Assembly (NCBI GenBank): GCA_938022295.1
Contig: CALIDR010000018.1
Location: 1-6,500, forward strand
DNA length: 6,500 nucleotides
Direction: 5' to 3'
DNA from: an uncultured Burkholderiaceae bacterium
Lineage (GTDB): Bacteria; Pseudomonadota; Gammaproteobacteria; Burkholderiales; Burkholderiaceae_C
The position numbers were made by a program, and so were the translations under genes. Positions 1-4,203 of the stretch are shown here, piece after piece. Every line of letters begins with the position of its first letter. The stretch's first letter is position 1. The notes beneath the pieces were generated by a model. That model saw only the letters and a program-made list of their open reading frames with translations, searched no databases and was not told the DNA's origin.

Positions 1-345
1 CTTCTTCAGGTGCTTCTCGCGCAGGTCGGCGCCCTGGGCGACGAGCTGCTCGAGCGCGACCCGGTTGGCGTCGACCGCCTTCAGCAGCGCGTCGTCCATC
101 CCGGCCACCGCCTGGTCGAGCAGCGGCGTGACGTCGGCACCGAGCGGGTTCTTCGCCGCCCCGGCGCCGGCCGCCTCGGTGACCGCCTTCAGCGCGGCGC
201 GGATGTTCTTGAGGGTCAGCTCGCGGCCCTGCAGCGCCGACAGTGTCGCCTGCGCGACCGCCTGGCGCAGCTGCGTGCTCTGCTGCGCGGTGGCGTTCTC
301 GAACATCGTGATCAGCGCGTCGGCGTCGAACGGGGGCTTGGCCAT
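1..345 (-). CDS. Hypothetical soluble helical protein, phasin-like in character (partial, C-terminus off the left edge)
   Basis: This frame opens at an ATG (343-345) and stays open for 115 codons to the window edge, so the C-terminus is missing. The start is well supported: AGGAG at 353-357 lies 7 nt upstream. The product begins MAKPPFDADALITMFENAT, has no cysteine, signal peptide or membrane segment, and looks almost entirely alpha-helical. It is rich in Ala, Leu, Gln and Lys, with helices around residues 8-37 and 41-60, a Gly/Ala/Asn/Pro-containing linker near 59-69, and a long amphipathic helix from about 73 onward. This composition recalls phasins and other small coiled-coil proteins of polyhydroxyalkanoate-forming proteobacteria, but I recognise no diagnostic motif and assign no function. 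It lies 84 bp after the RidA-like gene on the same strand, so it could be the last gene of the operon or have its own promoter. That it is a real gene is fairly sure; the family is not. Confidence 0.75.
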   Translation of the reverse strand, partial: MAKPPFDADALITMFENATAQQSTQLRQAVAQATLSALQGRELTLKNIRAALKAVTEAAGAGAAKNPLGADVTPLLDQAVAGMDDALLKAVDANRVALEQLVAQGADLREKHLKK

Positions 346-429
346 CGGGGGTCTCCTGTGCGGTTATGGGGCTTGCGCCGCGGGCGCGGCCCGCAATGCT
401 CGCACCGACGGCGCGCCGCAGCAAGGGCG
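346..429. other. Intergenic gap between the RidA-like gene and the left-edge gene
   Basis: This 84-bp gap is the only real non-coding space between genes here apart from the mrpC-mrpD interval. It holds the ribosome-binding site of the downstream gene and a GC-only inverted repeat (GCCGCG at 377-382 and CGCGGC at 385-390, or GCGCC/GGCGC at 375-387) with a very short loop. No T-run follows on the minus strand, so I do not call it an intrinsic terminator. Promoter-like hexamers are weak: a TTGCTG-like -35 exists but no credible -10 at 17 nt. Whether transcription continues through from the mrp operon cannot be settled from sequence alone. Confidence 0.4.
353..357 (-). promoter_or_regulatory. 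Ribosome-binding site of the left-edge helical protein
   Basis: On the minus strand AGGAG sits 7 nt before the ATG at 343-345, a near-ideal Shine-Dalgarno site. It fixes the start of the partial gene and shows that, unlike most upstream genes, it does not depend on translational coupling. Confidence 0.7.
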
Positions 430-840
430 CTACGCGGGCGGCGGCGTGGCCGCGCCCGCGCCGCGCAGCGCGGTGACCTCGATCTCGATCTTCATCCGCG
501 GGTCGGCCAGGCCGACGGCCATCATCGTCGCCGCCGGGCGCGCGGCGCCGAACGCGGCGCGCAGGACCGGCCAGCAGGGCTCGAAGTCGGCAGCGTCGGG
601 CAGCAGGTAGCGCACGCGCACGACGTCGGCGAGCGTGCAGCCGGCCTCGGCGAGCGCGGCCTCGACGTTGTGCACGCACTGCGTGGCCTGGGCGACGACG
701 TCGTCGGCGATCGCCATCGTCGCGTAGTCGAAGCCCGTGGTGCCGGAGAAGAACACCCAGTCGCCGCAGACGACGGCACGCGAGTAGCCGATGTCGCGCT
801 CGAACGTCGAGCCCGAGCCGATCCAGCGGCGCTGCGTCAT
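430..840 (-). CDS. RidA/YjgF/UK114-family protein lacking the imine-deaminase arginine
   Basis: The 136-residue product matches the single-domain RidA (Ribonuc_L-PSP, PF01042) family in length and layout. Visible family features are the N-terminal strand ending VFFSGTTGF (29-37), the helix QATQCVHNVEAALAEAG (51-67), the strand VVRVRYLL (73-80), and the C-terminal strand MKIEIEVTAL (116-125). Archetypal RidA hydrolyses reactive 2-aminoacrylate-type imines using an Arg (Arg105 in E. coli) 15 residues before a conserved Glu. Here the equivalent of that Glu is Glu119, and the position 15 before it is Ala104. Subfamilies without this Arg are known and generally are not imine deaminases, so I do not name it ridA. 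The ATG at 838-840 overlaps the mrpG stop (ATGA), which places it at the end of the mrp operon and implies coupled translation. The stop is TAG (430-432), just after a short Ala/Pro-rich tail, showing TAG works as a stop in this genome. Substrate and link to the antiporter are unknown. Confidence 0.88.
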   Translation of the reverse strand: MTQRRWIGSGSTFERDIGYSRAVVCGDWVFFSGTTGFDYATMAIADDVVAQATQCVHNVEAALAEAGCTLADVVRVRYLLPDAADFEPCWPVLRAAFGAARPAATMMAVGLADPRMKIEIEVTALRGAGAATPPPA

Positions 841-1175
841 CGGCGTTTCGCCTGCGCCGGGTCGTCGCCGACCAGCGGCGCGGCGTCGATCTGCGCCTCG
901 AGCGCCGCCTCGCGCACGGCGGCGCGGGCGAGCAGGTGCGACGCCACCGGCAGCGTCGCGAGCAGGAAGCCGAGGATCAGCGCCAGCCGCCAGGCCCACT
1001 CGACCTCGGGCACCGCCGCGGCGGCGCCCAGGCACACCAGCGCGAGGGCGAGCGTGCCGGCCTTCGTCGCGGCGTGCTGGCGCGCCAGCGCGTCGGGCAG
1101 CGTGATCACGCCCCACGCGGCGATCACGAGCAGCACGCCGCCGGCGCCGAGCAGCAGGGAGGCCAGCAGCGTCAT
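837..1175 (-). CDS. mrpG: Na+/H+ antiporter subunit G (MrpG/MnhG/PhaG)
   Basis: This 112-residue membrane protein is the last subunit of the Mrp antiporter. It has three predicted transmembrane helices (about 4-25, 39-56 and 62-82) and the family signature LPDALARQHAATKAGTL at 26-42, followed by TLPVASHLLARAA at 74-86, where related MrpG proteins have TAPVxxHxxARAA. The C-terminal 25 residues are charged and probably cytoplasmic. I chose the ATG at 1173-1175, which overlaps the mrpF stop by one base (TGATG, the same arrangement as mrpE/mrpF), with GGAG 8 nt upstream. A GTG one codon earlier (1176-1178) is equally possible and would give 113 residues. Its stop overlaps the start of the RidA-like gene. 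In characterised Mrp systems loss of any one subunit usually abolishes antiport. Length and motifs are normal for the family (PF03334). Confidence 0.93.
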   Translation of the reverse strand: MTLLASLLLGAGGVLLVIAAWGVITLPDALARQHAATKAGTLALALVCLGAAAAVPEVEWAWRLALILGFLLATLPVASHLLARAAVREAALEAQIDAAPLVGDDPAQAKRR

Positions 1176-1459
1176 CACGAGGGCTCCGTCGGGGCGTTGC
1201 GCGGCGCGCGCTCGACGAGCCGCGCCCAGCCGATCGTGGCGACGAAGCCGACCAGCGCCAGCCCGATCGCGACGTCGAGGAACACGGTGCGCCCGGTGGC
1301 CAGCGACGCCGCGACGGCGAGCGCGATGCCGGCAGCGAGGAAGATGTCCAGCGCGACGATGCGGTCGGCGTGCGTCGGCCCGCCGACGATGCGCACCGCG
1401 GCCAGCACCGCGGCCGCGAGCGCGGCGACGATCAGCAGCGTCAGCGCGGCGCCGGCCAT
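1175..1459 (-). CDS. mrpF: Na+/H+ antiporter subunit F (MrpF/MnhF/PhaF)
   Basis: The 94-residue product is a three-helix membrane protein (about 4-24, 34-53 and 58-80) of the MrpF/PhaF family (PF04066). The diagnostic stretch GGPTHADRIVALD at 26-38 corresponds to the family's RGPTxxDRVVALD loop, with Asp32 and Arg33 as the conserved charged pair at the start of the second helix. In the later helices, FLDVAIGLALVGFVATI is also typical. The start is the ATG at 1457-1459, which shares one base with the mrpE stop (TGATG). A GGAG lies about 10 nt upstream, so initiation is probably coupled to termination of mrpE. The longer frame open upstream on this strand is only the GC-rich shadow of mrpE and mrpD. 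Length is usual for the family. It works as a structural part of the small-subunit side of the complex; MrpF has also been linked to cholate efflux in Bacillus. Confidence 0.93.
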   Translation of the reverse strand: MAGAALTLLIVAALAAAVLAAVRIVGGPTHADRIVALDIFLAAGIALAVAASLATGRTVFLDVAIGLALVGFVATIGWARLVERAPRNAPTEPS

Positions 1460-1806
1460 CACGCGCGCACTCCGAACAGCGCGACGAGGCCGGGCTCGAA
1501 GTCCTCCCGGATCCCGCGCACGAGGCCTTCGGTGTCGGACGCGTCGAGCACGTGCAGCATCAGTTCGCGGCGGTCCATGTCGATGTCGATCGTCGTCGTG
1601 CCCGGCGTCAGCGACACCATGCAGCCCAGCAGCGCCGCCCCGTTGGCGGTCATCGGCGCGAAGCGCACGCGCAGCAGCGCCACCGGCGGCGGCGCGCCGC
1701 CGGGCAGGCCGCTCTTCAGGATCACGCGCACCGTCTGCAGCCCGGAGACGACGATGGCGCGCAGGAAGCGCAGCAGCAGCAGCGCGGCGGCGAGCAGGCG
1801 GTTCAT
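1459..1806 (-). CDS. mrpE: Na+/H+ antiporter subunit E (MrpE/MnhE/PhaE), short form
   Basis: The 115-residue product carries the core of the MrpE family (PF01899): a membrane segment at about 4-20, the helix IVVSGLQTVRVILKSG at 18-33, and the hallmark VSLTPGTTTIDID at 64-76, followed by a soluble domain with LMLHVLDASD at 82-91. MrpE is usually about 160 residues or more and begins with two further hydrophobic segments. Those are absent here, and upstream sequence is already mrpD coding. The short start is nevertheless well supported: the ATG at 1804-1806 directly abuts the mrpD stop (TGAATG), and a strong Shine-Dalgarno GGAGGG (1813-1818), embedded in the last codons of mrpD, lies 6 nt before it. 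I therefore read it as a genuine compact MrpE rather than a broken gene. MrpE is not a transporting subunit but is needed for full activity and stability of the complex. Confidence 0.9.
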   Translation of the reverse strand: MNRLLAAALLLLRFLRAIVVSGLQTVRVILKSGLPGGAPPPVALLRVRFAPMTANGAALLGCMVSLTPGTTTIDIDMDRRELMLHVLDASDTEGLVRGIREDFEPGLVALFGVRA

Positions 1807-3261
1807 TCAGCGCCCTCCGAGGGTGGCGGCGGCGGCCTGGGCGTAGGCCACCAGCGGCTGCGGGTTCAGGCTGATCCAGGTCGTCACCGCGGCCAGGCCG
1901 GTGGTCGCGGCGTATGCCGGCCACAGGTGCGCGCCGCGCGGCAGCCGCCACGTCCGATCGGGGTGCGGCTTCCAGAACGCTTCCATCCAGATCTTCATCA
2001 TCGAGTACAGCGTCAGCACGCTGACCAGCAGCGCGACGACCGTCCACACGACGCGGCCCTGCGCGATCGCCTCCTGCAGCACGAGCAGCTTGGCCCAGAA
2101 GCCCGACAGCGGCGGGATGCCCACCAGCGACAGCGCCGGGATCAGGAACAGCACCGCCAGCGCCGGCCGCACCGCGTACAGCCCGCCGACCAGGCGCAGG
2201 TCGTAGCTGCCCGCCAGCCGCCAGACGATCGCCGCGATCAGGAACAGGTTCGCCTTCACGACGATGTGGTGCACCGTGTAGAACAGGGTGGCCGCGTTGC
2301 CCGCTTCGCTCGCCAGCGCGACGCCGAGCAGGATGTAGCCGATCTGGCTGACGATGTGGAAGGCGAGGATGCGCCGCATGTCCCAGTGGTACGCCGCGCC
2401 GAGCACGCCGAACAGCATCGTCGCCGCGGCGATCCAGCCGAGCGCCTCGTACAGCACCGCCGGCGCCGGGGCGAACACGTCGCCGAGCGTGCGCAGCACG
2501 GCGTAGACGCCGACCTTCGTCAGCAGCCCGGCGAAGAGGGCAAGCACCGGCGCCGGCAGCGTGTGGTAGCTCGCCGGCAGCCACGCGAACAGCGGGAACG
2601 CGCCGGCCTTGACGAGGAAGGCGAGCGTCAGCGCCGCGAGCACGGCGGTGGCCAGCGCCGGCGTCCAAGCGTCGGCGGCCTGCGCGAGCGCGAAGTAGTT
2701 CAGGTGGCCGCTGGCGGCATAGACGGCGCCGACGCCCACCAGCAGCAGCAGCGTGCCGAACAGGTTCAGCGACAGGTACTTGAACGTCGCGTCGAGCTGG
2801 TCCAGGCGGGCGCCGATCGCGAACAGGCCGAGCGCGCAGATCAGCATCACCTCGAACCAGACGTAGAGGTTGAAGAGGTCCGCGGTCGCGAACGCGCCGC
2901 CGACGCCGGCCAGCACGCCGTGCACGAGCGGCAGCAGCAGCGGGTGCCGGGGGTGGGTGTCGGCGTCGCTGGCGAGGAACAGCAGCGACGCCGCGCCCAT
3001 CAGCGCGGTGATCAGGACGAGCGCCGCGCCGGTGCGGTCGACGTGGAACTGGATGCCGTACGGCGCCGCCCAGCCGCCGAAGGCCGCGTCGGCGGGGCGG
3101 TCGGCGGCGGCGAGCGCGACCAGTGCCAGCGCGCAGGCGAGGACCGCGGCGACGCCGACGAAGCTCAGCGCCTGCTGCGCCGCCGGCCGGCGGCTCGCGA
3201 GCGTCGTCGCGACGACGGTGGCCAGCGGCACCAGCACCGGGGTGACGACCAGCGCGCTCAT
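1807..3261 (-). CDS. mrpD: Na+/H+ antiporter subunit D (MrpD/MnhD/PhaD)
   Basis: MrpD is one of the two large NuoL/M/N-like subunits thought to carry ions or protons across the membrane. The 484-residue protein has about 14 hydrophobic helices and the proton-antiporter domain (PF00361) from roughly 125 to 415. Key charged residues of the family are present: Glu137 in YVWFEVML, Lys218 in FLVKAGAFPLFAWLP, Lys249 in LLTKVGVYAVLR, His331/His332 and Lys336 in VHHIVVKANLF, and Lys391 in GIPPLSGFWAKLL. The pattern of VKAGAFPLFAWLP with SYHTLPAPV separates MrpD from MrpA. The start is the ATG at 3259-3261; no alternative start lies just upstream in frame, and there is no good Shine-Dalgarno, so initiation may depend on translation of the sequence before it. 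The stop directly abuts mrpE. Length is typical and the gene looks intact. Confidence 0.96.
   Translation of the reverse strand: MSALVVTPVLVPLATVVATTLASRRPAAQQALSFVGVAAVLACALALVALAAADRPADAAFGGWAAPYGIQFHVDRTGAALVLITALMGAASLLFLASDADTHPRHPLLLPLVHGVLAGVGGAFATADLFNLYVWFEVMLICALGLFAIGARLDQLDATFKYLSLNLFGTLLLLVGVGAVYAASGHLNYFALAQAADAWTPALATAVLAALTLAFLVKAGAFPLFAWLPASYHTLPAPVLALFAGLLTKVGVYAVLRTLGDVFAPAPAVLYEALGWIAAATMLFGVLGAAYHWDMRRILAFHIVSQIGYILLGVALASEAGNAATLFYTVHHIVVKANLFLIAAIVWRLAGSYDLRLVGGLYAVRPALAVLFLIPALSLVGIPPLSGFWAKLLVLQEAIAQGRVVWTVVALLVSVLTLYSMMKIWMEAFWKPHPDRTWRLPRGAHLWPAYAATTGLAAVTTWISLNPQPLVAYAQAAAATLGGR
1813..1818 (-). promoter_or_regulatory. Ribosome-binding site of mrpE
   Basis: GGAGGG on the minus strand lies 6 nt before the mrpE ATG (1804-1806), within the codons for the last Gly-Gly-Arg of MrpD. 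It is the strongest such site inside the operon and decides the short start of MrpE. Confidence 0.65.
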
Positions 3262-3335
3262 GCGGGCACCCGGTGGCCTGCGGCCAGTCCCGCCGCGCGG
3301 GACCGACGCCTGTCGGGCAAGTGTGCCGGTCTCAT
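3258..3335 (-). CDS. Possible 25-residue coupling ORF between mrpC and mrpD
   Basis: An ATG at 3333-3335 overlaps the stop of the mrpC frame (ATGA), and the frame it opens runs 25 codons to a TGA at 3258-3260 that overlaps the mrpD start (again ATGA). The peptide would be MRPAHLPDRRRSRAAGLAAG followed by five more residues: basic, not membrane-spanning, and unlike anything I recognise. No good Shine-Dalgarno precedes it. The double overlap is the same junction type used at mrpA/B, mrpB/C and mrpG/rid, so ribosomes could be handed from mrpC to mrpD across this interval. Chance is a fair alternative in DNA this GC-rich, so this is a weak call with no claim about peptide function. Confidence 0.2.
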   Translation of the reverse strand: MRPAHLPDRRRSRAAGLAAGHRVPA

Positions 3336-3775
3336 GGCCGGTCCGCGCCGAGGGGTTCCGCCGCGGCCGCCGGCAGCGCGGGCTCCATGCCCGGGGCCGG
3401 CAGCGGCGGCTTGACGGGGTCGGTCGGGCGCGGCTCGGCGTGGCGCAGCTCGAGCGCGTCGTCGGTGCCGGCGTCGCGGATCAGGCGCAGCACGAGCACG
3501 AGGCAGAAGCACACGCGCGCGAAGCCGATCACGATCGCGGTCAGCACCAGCGCCTACGGCAGCGGGTTGGCGGCGTCGGCGGCGAGGCCTGCGTCGCCGA
3601 GCGGCACCACGGCCGGCTGCACGGCACCGACGCGGCCGGCCGCGAACAGCACCAGGTTGGCGCCGCTGCCGAGCACCGCCAGGCCCAGCACGACGCGCAG
3701 CGCGTCGCGCGACATCGCGAGGTACACCCCCACCGTCACCGTGACCCACACCGCGGCTGCGAAGGCCCAGATCAT
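3332..3775 (-). pseudogene. mrpC: Na+/H+ antiporter subunit C (MrpC/MnhC/PhaC), interrupted by an in-frame amber codon
   Basis: MrpC is the NuoK-like subunit (PF00420). Translation from the ATG at 3773-3775 (overlapping the mrpB stop, with GAGG 7 nt upstream) gives two membrane helices (about 3-21 and 26-47) and the lead-in NPLP, then stops at TAG (3554-3556) after 73 residues. The same frame continues ALVLTAIVIGF..., exactly the family's third helix, and ends at TGA 3332-3334. The stop replaces the Gln of the conserved PLPQALVLTAIVI motif, which needs a single CAG-to-TAG change. Read through, the protein would be 147 residues against the usual 110-125, with a Pro-rich C-terminal tail (about 107-147, 11 prolines). 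The third helix also has an unusual RVCFC stretch (87-91). As written, the first product lacks helix 3. A GTG at 3545-3547 could in principle restart a 71-residue second half. A sequencing error is a serious alternative; identity as mrpC is certain. Confidence 0.9.
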
Positions 3776-4203
3776 CGCTGGGCCTCGTCGTCGATCGCGA
3801 GCAGCGCCAGCGCGTAGCCGGCCAGCGCCCCCCACACGCACAGGTAGACGCCGACGTCGAACACCAGCACCGTCGAGACCTTGATGCCGACCACCGGCAG
3901 CGTGCACCACCAGTGGGTGAGGAACGCGTCGCCGGCCAGCAGCGCCGGCACGCCGGCCAGCGCGCCGAGGGCCACGCCGACGGCGGCCAGCGTCACCGGC
4001 GAGCCCGACGGCAGCCGCCGCGCCGCGGCCTCGCTGCCGTGGGCCACGGCCCACAGGATCGTCGCGCTGACGGCGACCAGCCCGCCGATGAAGCCGCCGC
4101 CGGGCTCGTTGTGCCCGCGCAGCAGCACCCACACCGACGCCGCGAGGATCAGCCAGTACAGCGGGCCGGCCGCCGACTCGAGGATGACGAGGCGCCGGTT
4201 CAT
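3772..4203 (-). CDS. mrpB: Na+/H+ antiporter subunit B (MrpB/MnhB/PhaB)
   Basis: The 143-residue product is a separate MrpB subunit (PF04039) with about four membrane helices (roughly 13-28, 36-53, 70-90 and 107-136). Two family signatures are intact: LLRGHNEPGGGFIGGL at 27-42 and GIKVSTVLVFDVGVYLCVWG at 106-125. The start is the ATG at 4201-4203, which overlaps the mrpA stop by 4 nt (ATGA), with a weak AGGTG shortly upstream. The stop overlaps mrpC in the same way. A free-standing mrpB next to a full-length mrpA identifies this as a group 1 operon (seven genes) rather than the group 2 type with fused A/B. Length is normal. It is a structural subunit of the membrane complex needed for antiport in studied systems. 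Confidence 0.96.
   Translation of the reverse strand: MNRRLVILESAAGPLYWLILAASVWVLLRGHNEPGGGFIGGLVAVSATILWAVAHGSEAAARRLPSGSPVTLAAVGVALGALAGVPALLAGDAFLTHWWCTLPVVGIKVSTVLVFDVGVYLCVWGALAGYALALLAIDDEAQR

Noticed and set aside
375..390. GC-rich hairpin as an intrinsic terminator after the RidA-like gene.
   Set aside because: The stem is only 5-6 bp with a 2-3 nt loop and is not followed by a T-run on the minus strand; such repeats are common by chance at this GC content.
1175..2668. A long minus-strand frame (497 codons) ending with the mrpF sequence.
   Set aside because: Only the last 94 codons are MrpF; the part before is Arg/Ala/Gly-rich shadow of mrpD and mrpE. The true start is the ATG at 1457-1459 next to the mrpE stop.
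10..3414. A 1134-codon open frame on the plus strand.
   Set aside because: It lies antisense to mrpC through mrpG, the RidA-like gene and the left-edge gene. Its translation is low-complexity Arg/Ala/Gln/His-rich with no domain, as expected for the mirror frame of GC-rich coding DNA that has few A/T-containing stops.
3554..3556. Pyrrolysine or other global recoding of TAG.
   Set aside because: The RidA-like gene ends in TAG just after its family C-terminus, no recoding element is visible, and the site is one transition from the family's normal Gln codon.
3258..3749. A 163-codon minus-strand frame covering mrpC.
   Set aside because: It is out of frame with mrpC and Arg/Gly/Ala-rich without motifs. 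Only its last 25 codons, starting at the ATG overlapping the mrpC stop, are worth considering, and they are listed separately.
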